Source of the DNA: an uncultured Rubrobacteraceae bacterium
GTDB taxonomy: Bacteria; Actinomycetota; Rubrobacteria; Rubrobacterales; Rubrobacteraceae
Length of the DNA: 10,903 nt
Direction of reading: 5' to 3'
NCBI GenBank assembly: GCA_902806105.1
Contig: CADCVI010000090.1
Span: 1 to 10,903, forward strand
Shown here: positions 1 to 6,088 of the stretch, piece after piece
Position numbering within the stretch: position 1 is the first letter of the stretch
How the letters are laid out: every line of letters starts with the position of its first letter
The notes under the pieces: model-generated
What the model was told of the DNA's origin: nothing
Databases searched by the model: none
What the model saw: only the letters and a program-made list of their open reading frames with translations
Position numbers and translations under genes: made by a program

Positions 1-60
1 GAGTTCCGGGGACCGGGAGAGCTGGGTCGGGCACCGTGTGAACGAATCACGCCGGGGGCG

Positions 61-66
61 TATGAT
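61..66 (+). promoter_or_regulatory. Possible -10 box upstream of the cold-shock gene
   Basis: TATGAT matches the housekeeping -10 consensus at five of six positions. A poor -35 candidate (TGTGAA, 37-42) lies 18 bases upstream. Transcription from here would leave a leader of about 60 bases before the ATG at 135. That leader contains a small imperfect hairpin (CCTCGCG at 74-80 against CGCGGAGG at 87-94, one bulge). Long structured leaders are known for cold-shock genes, but the -35 is weak, so this is tentative. Confidence 0.35.
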
Positions 67-134
67 GGAACATCCTCGCGCGAACGTCGCGGAGGAGCAG
101 GCCCAGAAATAGAGTGGAAAGGCTGGCCGGGTAG

Positions 135-518
135 ATGCCCCATGGAACGGTCAAGTGGTTCGACGGAGGCAAGGGCTACGGCTTCATCTCCCCGGACGAA
201 GGCGACGGAGACCTCTTCGTCCATCACAGCAGCATCCTCGGCGGCGACTTCAAGTCGCTGGAAGAGGGCGAGGAAGTCTCCTTCGAGATAGGAACGGGCA
301 AGAAGGGCCCCCAGGCGGAGAGCGTCAGGCGCCTCTCCCCGCCCCAGGCCCCCCCGAGAAGCCCGGCGCCCCGCGCCGCTCCGACGCGCGGCCCCGGTCC
401 ATCTTCGTCCCCCGACGTGCCGGATCTCCTGCGCATGCTGGTCGCCCTTCGGGACGCCGATGTCCTGACGCCCGAGGAGTTCCGGGCCAAGCGCGACGAT
501 CTGGTGGAGAGGCTGTAG
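135..518 (+). CDS. Cold-shock domain protein with C-terminal SHOCT-like segment
   Basis: This 127-residue protein has two recognisable parts. Residues 1-66 are a cold-shock (OB-fold) domain beginning GTVKWFD, with RNP1 KGYGFI at 13-18 and RNP2 LFVHH at 27-31. These are the aromatic and basic surfaces that bind single-stranded RNA or DNA in the Csp family. Residues 69-94 are a Pro/Ala/Ser-rich linker. Residues 96-127 (LLRMLVALRDADVLTPEEF...) match the SHOCT helical hairpin pattern of leucines followed by a 'G/D-hydrophobic-L-T-x-E-E-F' turn. Classical Csp proteins are about 65-70 residues, so the tail doubles the length. SHOCT is usually thought to mediate oligomerisation or protein contacts, so a multimeric RNA chaperone is a reasonable inference. 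The ATG at 135 is the only start that leaves the OB fold intact; the ribosome binding site (GGAAAGG, 115-121) is weak and somewhat distant. Cytoplasmic; probably monocistronic. Confidence 0.9.
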   Translation: MPHGTVKWFDGGKGYGFISPDEGDGDLFVHHSSILGGDFKSLEEGEEVSFEIGTGKKGPQAESVRRLSPPQAPPRSPAPRAAPTRGPGPSSSPDVPDLLRMLVALRDADVLTPEEFRAKRDDLVERL

Positions 519-608
519 GGATCGTACAGCTCCCCGCGTCTCGCCCCGGTAACGAGCCCCCGCGCTAGACACCGGCCCAGAGTACGCAGAACCCGTGACG
601 TTTTTTAG

Positions 609-633
609 GTTTCCCCGGGGCATTTGCGGGAAT
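609..633 (+). promoter_or_regulatory. SigB-like general-stress promoter for the CsbD gene
   Basis: GTTTCC (609-614) and GGGAAT (628-633) are separated by 13 bases. The SigB/SigF general-stress promoter known from Bacillus and actinobacteria is GTTTAA, 12-14 bases, GGGTAT, so this matches four of six and five of six with correct spacing. The predicted transcript would start near 640, about 45 bases before the ATG at 685. The downstream gene belongs to a family whose Bacillus founder, csbD, is SigB-controlled, which makes the match more believable. Confidence 0.6.
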
Positions 634-684
634 AAATCACTTACGTGACAAGCCAGGCCCACGGGGGCTGGAGGAGGAAACCAT

Positions 685-876
685 ATGGGTAAGGGCAGGA
701 GCAACACGGGGCGCGAGGACCGCAAGGAAGGGACTGTCGACAAGGCCAAGGGCCGTCTCAAGGAGGCGGCTGGGGCGCTGTCCGGCGACAAGGTCAAGAA
801 GTCCGAGGGCCGCTCCGACCAGCGCAGCGGCACAGCGAAGGAGAAGAAGGGGCATCTGAAAGACCTGCTCAAGTAG
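685..876 (+). CDS. CsbD-family stress protein
   Basis: This is a 63-residue, highly charged, cysteine-free protein. The core 'KEGTVDKAKGRLKEAAGALSGD' region (about residues 15-36) is the CsbD-like signature of a short amphipathic helical repeat; the remainder is Lys/Arg/Glu/Gly-rich and probably flexible. Family members are abundant small stress proteins whose molecular function is unknown. The start is well fixed by GGAGGAGGAAACC (668-680), immediately upstream of ATATG. A SigB-like promoter lies upstream and a strong hairpin terminator downstream, so the gene is probably a self-contained stress-inducible unit. Length is normal for the family. The family call is firm; the role is known only as general stress. 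Confidence 0.88.
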   Translation: MGKGRSNTGREDRKEGTVDKAKGRLKEAAGALSGDKVKKSEGRSDQRSGTAKEKKGHLKDLLK

Positions 877-892
877 CGCGGCCTGAGGGTTC

Positions 893-923
893 GGGGGGAG
901 GGCCGGAACCCGGTCCTCCCCCC
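893..923. terminator. Bidirectional hairpin terminator
   Basis: The nine-base arm GGGGGGAGG (893-901) pairs perfectly with CCTCCCCCC (915-923). The interior extends it with a G-T wobble and a CCGG/CCGG stem (903-906 with 910-913) around a three-base AAC loop. It lies between the convergent CsbD gene (ends 876, plus) and AAA ATPase gene (ends 938, minus), so it can serve both. There is only a very short T-rich tail on the plus side (TTCG). Confidence 0.75.
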
Positions 924-937
924 TTCGCGTGCCGGTG

Positions 938-2476
938 TTAGCGGTGTTTGCTGGCCCCCACGCGCTTCATGGCCGTCCGGAAGTCGTAGGTCGTGACGGA
1001 GAGCGAGCCGAGCTTGTGCGTCGAGATCTTCGTGTCGAAGTCCTTGAGGTTTATGGAGCGGCGCATGCAGGCGAGGGCGGCCTCGCGGCACAGGGCTTCG
1101 AGGTCCGCGCCGGAGTAGTCGCGGGTCAGGCCGACGAGGGCCTTCAGGTCGAGGTCCGGGGCGACGGGCATGTCCCGGGTGTGGATCTTCAGGATGTGCA
1201 TCCGCGCCTCGGAGTCCGGGAGGCCGACCTCCACCTCGTGGTCGAAGCGGCCGGGACGGCGCAGCGCCGGGTCGAGGGAGGAGGGGCGGTTCGTGGTGGC
1301 GACGACGCAGACGCGCCCGGCGTCGTTCATACCGTCCATGAGCGAGAGAAGCTGGGAGACCAGGGTCGCCTCGAAAGACTCGCTCATCGAGTCGCGAGAG
1401 GAGGCGAAGGAGTCTATCTCGTCGAACAAGATGATGGCTGGGGCCTTGTTCCGGGCCTCGCTGAAGATGTTCCTCAGGCGCTGCTCGCTCTGGCCCCAGT
1501 ACTTGTTCAGGATCTCCGGCCCCGCGATGGCTATAAAGTGGGCGCCGGTCTCGTTCGCGACGGCCCGGGCGAGCAGGGTTTTGCCCGTCCCCGGGGGGCC
1601 GTAGAGCAGGATCCCCTTGTGCGGGCGGATGCCGAGCCTCTGGAAGATCTCGGGGTGCGCGATCGGCAGCTCGACCGCCTCGCGGAGTAGCGCTATGGTC
1701 TCTCTCATCCCGCCGACGTCCGCATAGGTTGTGCTCGGCACGTTGCGCTGTCCCGGCGTCGTGCCCGAGGCCGCCTTGACCCCGGCGCCGCCGCTCCGCA
1801 CGCTCTTGGCGAGGCGTTCGAGGAGGTTCTCCCGGGGCTCGACGGGGGCGGCATCTGCGCGCTTCGCGTCCCGGCTCTTCGTTACGGTCCACGTGGTGAC
1901 GGGACCGTTGCCGCGATGGCTCCAGGCCTCGTCGCGGTTCGGGTCGATCTTCTCCGGGAGGCGCGCCAGGATTTCCGCCGTCCCGTCGAGGTCCAGGATG
2001 GGGCAGCGGGCGCAGGAGCCGAGGTCGGAGAGGACGCGCTCGGTCAGGCCCTCCTTGTCCACCTCGAAGACGCCGTCCTCGCCGGTCTTCCCGAACGAGT
2101 ACCAGGAGTTTGGGGTCGCGTGGTCGTTGTCGTAGACCCGGATCTGGCGGCACGGGAAGAGCTGCTTGCCCGCGAGCTTCTTTGGCGTGCACCATTCGCG
2201 GGCGGGAGTGTCCGAACGCTGCTTTCTGAGGAAGCAGCTCAGGCCGCCGAAGAGCTCCTCGGCGCCCACGGCGACCCCGTCCGCGACGTATTCGGCCTCC
2301 TTCTCGCCCCTGAGGTAGCCCCGAAGCTCGTCTACCGGGCGCCAGTCCTCCGGGAGCTTGAGGTCGACCTCGATGCGGGCCGAACCGTTCTCACCCGCGA
2401 TCCGGTAAGATGGATGGCGAGCGGCGACGGAAGCGGCCTTCGCCAGGGCGCCCTCGGGCCGTAGTGGGAATTTCAT
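938..2476 (-). CDS. AAA-family ATPase (Cdc48/proteasomal-ATPase type) with cysteine-containing N-terminal region
   Basis: This 512-residue protein has one C-terminal AAA module. It shows Walker A GPPGTGKT (293-300), pore-loop region KYWGQSE (325-331), Walker B IILFDE (348-353), and the second region of homology with the RRPGRFD arginine fingers (R407, R410). The small subdomain has YSGADLEALCREAAL (454-468). Such ATPases form hexamers that thread or remodel proteins. The N-terminal 240 residues match no domain I recognise. They carry C81, C96, C109 and a C155-A-R-C158 pair, which could bind zinc or an iron-sulfur cluster (inference). Residues about 225-250 look like a flexible Gly/Ala/Thr linker. 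The start is set by the ATG at 2476 with GTGAGG six bases upstream (2483-2488). The open frame runs further upstream, but that part is antisense to the adenosyltransferase gene and is not coding. Divergent from that gene with 78 bases between. Alternative: a Vps4/SpoVK-like remodeller; the AAA call is certain, the substrate unknown. Confidence 0.92.
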   Translation of the reverse strand: MKFPLRPEGALAKAASVAARHPSYRIAGENGSARIEVDLKLPEDWRPVDELRGYLRGEKEAEYVADGVAVGAEELFGGLSCFLRKQRSDTPAREWCTPKKLAGKQLFPCRQIRVYDNDHATPNSWYSFGKTGEDGVFEVDKEGLTERVLSDLGSCARCPILDLDGTAEILARLPEKIDPNRDEAWSHRGNGPVTTWTVTKSRDAKRADAAPVEPRENLLERLAKSVRSGGAGVKAASGTTPGQRNVPSTTYADVGGMRETIALLREAVELPIAHPEIFQRLGIRPHKGILLYGPPGTGKTLLARAVANETGAHFIAIAGPEILNKYWGQSEQRLRNIFSEARNKAPAIILFDEIDSFASSRDSMSESFEATLVSQLLSLMDGMNDAGRVCVVATTNRPSSLDPALRRPGRFDHEVEVGLPDSEARMHILKIHTRDMPVAPDLDLKALVGLTRDYSGADLEALCREAALACMRRSINLKDFDTKISTHKLGSLSVTTYDFRTAMKRVGASKHR

Positions 2477-2481
2477 AGAAA

Positions 2482-2495
2482 GCCTCACGAGAGGC
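2482..2495 (-). promoter_or_regulatory. Small hairpin overlapping the AAA ATPase ribosome binding site
   Basis: GCCTC (2482-2486) and GAGGC (2491-2495) form a five-base stem with a four-base loop. On the minus strand the GAGG of the ribosome binding site lies in the 3' arm, six bases before the ATG. It could limit translation initiation, but only if transcription begins upstream of 2495. The candidate -10 at 2497-2502 would start the RNA inside the hairpin, so a role is uncertain. Confidence 0.3.
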
Positions 2496-2496
2496 G

Positions 2497-2502
2497 ATTC
2501 TA
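2497..2502 (-). promoter_or_regulatory. Possible -10 box for the AAA ATPase gene
   Basis: On the minus strand this reads TAGAAT, five of six to the -10 consensus, placed about 20 bases before the ATG at 2476. No good -35 element is visible 16-18 bases upstream. The same hexamer precedes two other minus-strand genes in this window, which supports it slightly. Confidence 0.35.
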
Positions 2503-2554
2503 TCACCGCCCGGGGCGGGAACGACCCGCGCCGGCCACGCAAGGAGGAAAGGGC

Positions 2555-3094
2555 ATGCCGGAAAGGGACAATCCACCCATCTCCACCCGCCGGGGCGACG
2601 ATGGCACCACGACCCTCCTGGGCGCGGGGCGCCTCTCCAAGGCCGACCCCCCGATCATCGTCCTCGGCGACCTCGACGAGGTCAGCTCCTTCCTCGGCCT
2701 CGCCCGCGCGGAGGCGGCGACGTCGGGGGCGGAGGAGATGACCAGGGTGATCCTGGACCTGCAACGGCTCACCTACCGGGTGATGGGCGACGTGGCGATG
2801 CCGCAGGAGCAGAACTTTATAGGCGAGAGCGACGTCGGGTACCTGGACGACGCCCTTAAAGAGTGGCGCGGCCGGACGGAGCTCCCCAACGAGTTCGTCG
2901 TCCCCGGCGGGAGCCGCCTCGGGGCGCTGCTGGACGTCTGCCGGTCCGTGGTGAGGCGAGCCGAGCGCAGCCTGGTGTTCGCGGGCTACACCGAGGGGCA
3001 CCCCGAGTCCGTCAGGGCGATCAACCGCCTCTCGGACCTCCTCTTCGTCCTCGCCCGCAACGCCGACGGCCGCTACGACCTTTCGCGCGGTTGA
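2555..3094 (+). CDS. Cob(I)alamin adenosyltransferase, PduO/MMAB type
   Basis: This 179-residue protein transfers the adenosyl group of ATP to cob(I)alamin to make coenzyme B12 (adenosylcobalamin). Visible family signatures are the N-terminal ATP-binding segment TRRGDDGTTTLLG (11-23), the GDLDEVSSFLGLAR helix (38-51), FVVPGGS (114-120), the arginine-rich CRSVVRRAER helix (129-138), and the C-terminal NRLSDLLFVLAR (157-168). The length is typical for the soluble PduO-type trimer. The start ATG at 2555 has an excellent AAGGAGGAAA site at 2541-2550. The gene diverges from the AAA ATPase gene. No other cobalamin gene or B12-dependent mutase is in the window, and no cobalamin riboswitch is evident in the 78-base upstream gap. 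Its stop TGA (3092-3094) overlaps a TTG in the arrangement TTGA, which bears on the start of the next gene. Confidence 0.93.
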   Translation: MPERDNPPISTRRGDDGTTTLLGAGRLSKADPPIIVLGDLDEVSSFLGLARAEAATSGAEEMTRVILDLQRLTYRVMGDVAMPQEQNFIGESDVGYLDDALKEWRGRTELPNEFVVPGGSRLGALLDVCRSVVRRAERSLVFAGYTEGHPESVRAINRLSDLLFVLARNADGRYDLSRG

Positions 3095-4490
3095 CGTAGC
3101 CCGAAGGTTACGGCTACCCCTCTTCCTCGCGTTCCTGATCCTCCCGATCCTCGCGGCATGCTCCGGGGAGCCCGACCGGGCCGGGAGGACCGAGGGTGCC
3201 GGGAGGGCCGGGGCGGGGTCGGCGGAAGAAGCAGGCGGCTCCGCGACGGAAGCACCCGGCCGAACGAGGGACCCGTCGCGCACCACCCCTTCGCCCGGCC
3301 CCCGGGGACCCGAGCCGTCCTACGGCTACACGCACGGCGCGCCCTCGGGCAGCAGGGTCGCGGAGGGCGAGGGAGGGATGCCGGAGACGCGCCCGGTGGA
3401 CGTGGAGCTCGGCGGCGAGCCCGTCTGGGTGGTCGGGGTCCCGCTGGGTGGCGGCACGGGCTGGGTGGTCGCCCTGACGAGCGGCCGGCTGGAAGCTTAC
3501 AGGCTCGCGGGCGAGGGCGCGGAGGTCGAGCCCTGGCTCGTCGTCCCGGACGAGCTGCCGCCGGGCGCCCCGCCGCTCGTCGCCGCCGAGGGCGAGAGGT
3601 TACGCCTCGTCTCCTCGACGGAGGGTAAACCGTCGCCCCTCACCCATCCGGTCCCCGCGGGCGGTCGGCTTGTCGGGGTGGACGGTGAGGGGCGGCTCTC
3701 TGCGGAGCCGGGGGGAGACGTGGGGGTCGCGGCCCTCCCCGACGCCCGCGTGGTACGCGGCGAGGGGGGCACCCTCGCGGTCGCCTCGGACCCGACCGCA
3801 TCCTACGAGCACGGCGTCCTGGGGGATGAGGTCGAGGCCGGGAGCATCACCCTGCTCGAAGAGGGGAGCGGGGGACCAGAGGTCTCCGGCAAGGTGCTGC
3901 CCGAATCCGGGGGCGTCTTCGAGGGGTTGGCGCCGGTGTGGTTCGAGGCTTCGCCCGGGCTGGAGCTTCTCGCCGTTACGGAGAGCGAGGGGGAGTCGGG
4001 CAGCAGAATCTCCGCCTACGCCCCGGACGGGACCCTCGCCCTGTCGGGCCCTTTCGTCGGCGAGCCGATGAAGTGGCGCCACCTGCTCGCCGCGGGCCCT
4101 TTCGGGCCAGACGGAGAGGTCGAGCTCGCCGTCACCAGGACGCCTCACGTCGGCGGCGTCATAGAATTCTACCGGCCGAACCCCGGCGAGGGCACCCTGG
4201 AGATCGTCGCAACCCTCCCGGGCTACACCACCCACACGCTCTACAGCCGCAACCTCGATTCCGTCCGGGCCGGGGACCTCGACGGCGACGGGGCGTGGGA
4301 AGTCCTCGTCCCCGACAGGTTCAGGACGGGGCTCGCGGCCGTCCGGCACGCACGGGAAGGGGCCGAGGAGGCCTGGAAGGTCCCCATCGGCGGCACGCTC
4401 ACGACGAACCTCGCCTCCGCCACGGACCGGGAGGGCAGGCTTTCGATCGCCGCGGGTAGGACGGACGGGGTGCTGCGGATCTGGCCGTAG
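3093..4490 (+). CDS. Predicted beta-propeller lipoprotein with FG-GAP motif; start codon missing or frameshifted
   Basis: The long frame ending at 4490 contains a classic lipoprotein signal. It has a basic stretch ARRLR, the hydrophobic core LPLFLAFLILPILAAC, and the lipobox LAAC with its cysteine encoded at 3159-3161. A Gly/Ser/Pro/Thr-rich tether of about 70 residues follows. The rest is beta-rich with repeated 'aavtsesg/laagpfgpdg' blades. One clear FG-GAP/VCBS calcium-type motif, AGDLDGDGAWEVLVPD, has its DLDGDG at 4275-4292, and the protein ends LRIWP. Expected location is the outer face of the cytoplasmic membrane; the ligand is unknown. The first in-frame ATG is 3378, which would remove the whole signal peptide and has poor ribosome-binding spacing. 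In frame, the sequence upstream to the stop at 2952 has no ATG, GTG or TTG. TTG at 3091, overlapping the preceding gene's TGA, is the natural start but is one base out of frame. Coordinates mark the open frame supported by the signal peptide. Probably cotranscribed with the adenosyltransferase. Confidence 0.7.
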   Translation, partial: DVARRLRLPLFLAFLILPILAACSGEPDRAGRTEGAGRAGAGSAEEAGGSATEAPGRTRDPSRTTPSPGPRGPEPSYGYTHGAPSGSRVAEGEGGMPETRPVDVELGGEPVWVVGVPLGGGTGWVVALTSGRLEAYRLAGEGAEVEPWLVVPDELPPGAPPLVAAEGERLRLVSSTEGKPSPLTHPVPAGGRLVGVDGEGRLSAEPGGDVGVAALPDARVVRGEGGTLAVASDPTASYEHGVLGDEVEAGSITLLEEGSGGPEVSGKVLPESGGVFEGLAPVWFEASPGLELLAVTESEGESGSRISAYAPDGTLALSGPFVGEPMKWRHLLAAGPFGPDGEVELAVTRTPHVGGVIEFYRPNPGEGTLEIVATLPGYTTHTLYSRNLDSVRAGDLDGDGAWEVLVPDRFRTGLAAVRHAREGAEEAWKVPIGGTLTTNLASATDREGRLSIAAGRTDGVLRIWP

Positions 4491-4560
4491 GACGAGGGAA
4501 GCGGGGGCTCGAGGCGGGTATCATGGCCCCCTGGTGAGGGAGCTTCGCAAGGAGGATGGT

Positions 4561-5529
4561 ATGGCCGTGGATTTCGGGGTCTTCGTCCCGCAGGGGTGGC
4601 GGATGGATCTTGTAGAGATAAACGACCCAGTCGAGCAGTACGAGGCGATGACCCGGGTCGCGAGGGTCGCCGAAAGGACCGGGGCGTACGACTCGGTCTG
4701 GCTCTACGACCACTTCCACACCGTCCCCGAGCCTACAAAGAATACGGTCTTCGAGTGCTGGATGGCGACCGCGGGCTTGAGCCGCGACACCGAACGGGTC
4801 AAGATCGGGCAGATGGTCACCTGCAACGGCTACCGCAGCCCCGCGCTGCTCGCCAAGATGGCCTCGACGGTGGACGTGATGAGCCAGGGTCGCCTCCTCT
4901 TCGGCCTCGGCGCCGGCTGGTACGAGCACGAGTGGCGGGCCTACGGCTACGGCTTCCCCGAGACGCGCGAGAGGATGCGCGCCTTCCGCGAAGCTTGCCA
5001 GATTATCCACCGCATGTGGACCGAGGATGAGGTCCAGTTCGACGGCGAGTACTACAAATTAGACAAGCCCATCAACGAGCCGAAGGGCGTGAGCGTGCCG
5101 CATCCATCCTTCTGGATCGGGGGCGGGGGCGAGAAGGTCACCCTGAGGCTCGTCGCCCGCTACGGCGACGCCTGCAACCTCGGCGGCGCCGATGTCGAGA
5201 AGATCAGGCACAAGCTCGCCGTCCTCAAGGGCCACTGCGACGACGTCGGGCGCGACTACGAGGAGATCACGCGCTCCACCTCCGTCAACGTCTACCTTAT
5301 CGAGGAGGGCGACGACCCGGTGAGCGCGACGGAGCTCGCCCGGGGCGGCACGGCCTACGACGAGTACTCGAAGGAGTTCATGGTCGGCACGCCGGAGGAG
5401 ATCGTCGAACGCCTCCGGCCGATGGTGGAAGCGGGCATAAACTACTTTATCGTCTACATGCCCCGCGTCGCCTACGAGCCCGAGATGGTGGAGCGCTTCG
5501 CGAGGGAGGTTATCCCGAGCTTCTCCTAG
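4561..5529 (+). CDS. LLM-class (luciferase-like) F420-dependent oxidoreductase
   Basis: This 322-residue protein has the TIM-barrel bacterial luciferase-like architecture. Characteristic stretches are VDFGVFVPQG at the N-terminus (first beta strand), DSVWLYDHFHT (44-54), the GQMVTCNGYRSPALLAKMASTVD cofactor region (83-105), RLLFGLGAGWYEHE (111-124) and FWIGGGGEK (184-192). The C-terminal part (VGTPEEIVERLRPMVEAGI...) is the usual last helix. These motifs are typical of actinobacterial F420-type members, which reduce or oxidise small organic substrates by hydride transfer. FMN use cannot be excluded from sequence, and the substrate is unknown. The start ATG at 4561 has AAGGAGG (4549-4555) five bases upstream. 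A GTG at 4534 in the same frame lacks such a site and would put the site inside the coding region. A perfect GGGTAT (4516-4521) lies upstream but has no -35 partner. The gene converges on the ferredoxin gene, sharing four bases. Confidence 0.92.
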   Translation: MAVDFGVFVPQGWRMDLVEINDPVEQYEAMTRVARVAERTGAYDSVWLYDHFHTVPEPTKNTVFECWMATAGLSRDTERVKIGQMVTCNGYRSPALLAKMASTVDVMSQGRLLFGLGAGWYEHEWRAYGYGFPETRERMRAFREACQIIHRMWTEDEVQFDGEYYKLDKPINEPKGVSVPHPSFWIGGGGEKVTLRLVARYGDACNLGGADVEKIRHKLAVLKGHCDDVGRDYEEITRSTSVNVYLIEEGDDPVSATELARGGTAYDEYSKEFMVGTPEEIVERLRPMVEAGINYFIVYMPRVAYEPEMVERFAREVIPSFS

Positions 5530-5897
5530 GAGGAAGAGGGCTTCTCCACCCACTCGGGGGGCGGCGTTATGCCCGGCTCGGGGGCCTTTCCGGGGCCGTC
5601 GAGCCCGGTCGAGGTGACGGTCATCGGGACGCGGACCTTCATGTCGTGGTCGCAGAGGATCTGGCAAGAGAGCCGCACCTGCCCGACGAGGTTCTTCTCG
5701 CCCAGAATCTTCACCTCAGCCCGCGTCATCATGTCGGGCTCGCCTTCGAGAAACTCGACGCGGCAGGTCGTGCATCTGGCGTACGCGCCGCAGCGGTGGA
5801 GGATATCCAGCCCGGCGTCCTCCTCGATGGCGAGCACGAGCCTCTTGCCTTCCGGTACCTCGACGGCACCGGTACCTTCGACTTCGATCCTGGGCAC
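5526..5897 (-). CDS. [2Fe-2S] ferredoxin
   Basis: This is a 123-residue soluble electron carrier. The cluster ligands are visible as C36-x5-C42-x2-C45 (RCGAYARCTTC) and C78 (RLSCQI). The five-residue first spacing is that of adrenodoxin/Isc-like ferredoxins rather than the four-residue plant type. An extra cysteine (C82) follows the fourth ligand. After residue 95 there is a proline-rich tail of about 28 residues ending KPSSS that is not part of the fold. GTG at 5897 is preferred because AGAGGAGG (5903-5910) sits five bases upstream. The longer start, ATG at 5933, has no ribosome binding site and overlaps a probable -10 box. The partner is unknown: the neighbouring LLM oxidoreductase is convergent, so functional coupling is only a possibility. 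Confidence 0.92.
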   Translation of the reverse strand: MPRIEVEGTGAVEVPEGKRLVLAIEEDAGLDILHRCGAYARCTTCRVEFLEGEPDMMTRAEVKILGEKNLVGQVRLSCQILCDHDMKVRVPMTVTSTGLDGPGKAPEPGITPPPEWVEKPSSS

Positions 5898-5931
5898 GAA
5901 AGCCTCCTCTGGTGTTTCCGGACAGGCGGTC

Positions 5932-5937
5932 ATTCTA
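5932..5937 (-). promoter_or_regulatory. Possible -10 box for the ferredoxin gene
   Basis: Minus-strand TAGAAT, five of six to the -10 consensus. A transcript starting about seven bases downstream would have a leader of roughly 28 bases carrying AGAGGAGG and the GTG start at 5897. It also explains why the ATG at 5933 is unlikely to be used. No convincing -35 is seen. Confidence 0.4.
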
Positions 5938-6030
5938 CGCCGGTGGTCACCCGGGCGCGATCGGACGCACGCGGGCGGTAGCCGCCGGACCCGGCGAAAA
6001 ATGTCAGCGGGTTACATCCGTGTTACTAAC

Positions 6031-6056
6031 GTTCAAACCCGTTCGTGATGGGGTAA
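6031..6056 (+). promoter_or_regulatory. SigB-like promoter for the cupin gene
   Basis: GTTCAA (6031-6036) and GGGTAA (6051-6056) are 14 bases apart. Each matches five of six bases of the general-stress consensus GTTTAA-N12-14-GGGTAT. The predicted start near 6062-6064 would leave about 25 bases before the TTG at 6089, including its GAGGAGA site. That arrangement is coherent only with the TTG start; with the ATG at 6068 the message would be nearly leaderless. Confidence 0.5.
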
Positions 6057-6088
6057 ACTGCCCCGTCATGAACGAGGAGACTTACCAA

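Noticed and set aside
929..1690. Long plus-strand frame opposite the AAA ATPase
   Set aside because: It is antisense to clear Walker A/B and arginine-finger coding sequence, its composition is Val/Gly/Arg-biased, and it has no recognisable domain.
2477..2554. Cobalamin riboswitch upstream of the adenosyltransferase
   Set aside because: The 78-base gap is far too short for the known cobalamin aptamer and shows no B12-box-like sequence.
2477..3286. A 270-residue N-terminal extension of the AAA ATPase frame on the minus strand
   Set aside because: It is the antisense of a well-supported adenosyltransferase gene and shows no family similarity. The ATG at 2476 has its own ribosome binding site.
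4516..4521. Perfect GGGTAT as a third SigB-type promoter
   Set aside because: No GTTT-like element lies 12-14 bases upstream, so a single hexamer is not enough.
4534..4560. Upstream GTG start for the LLM oxidoreductase
   Set aside because: It would place the excellent AAGGAGG site inside the gene and add nine non-family residues.
5898..5933. ATG-initiated longer ferredoxin
   Set aside because: No ribosome binding site, and it overlaps a likely -10 element; the GTG at 5897 has an ideal site.
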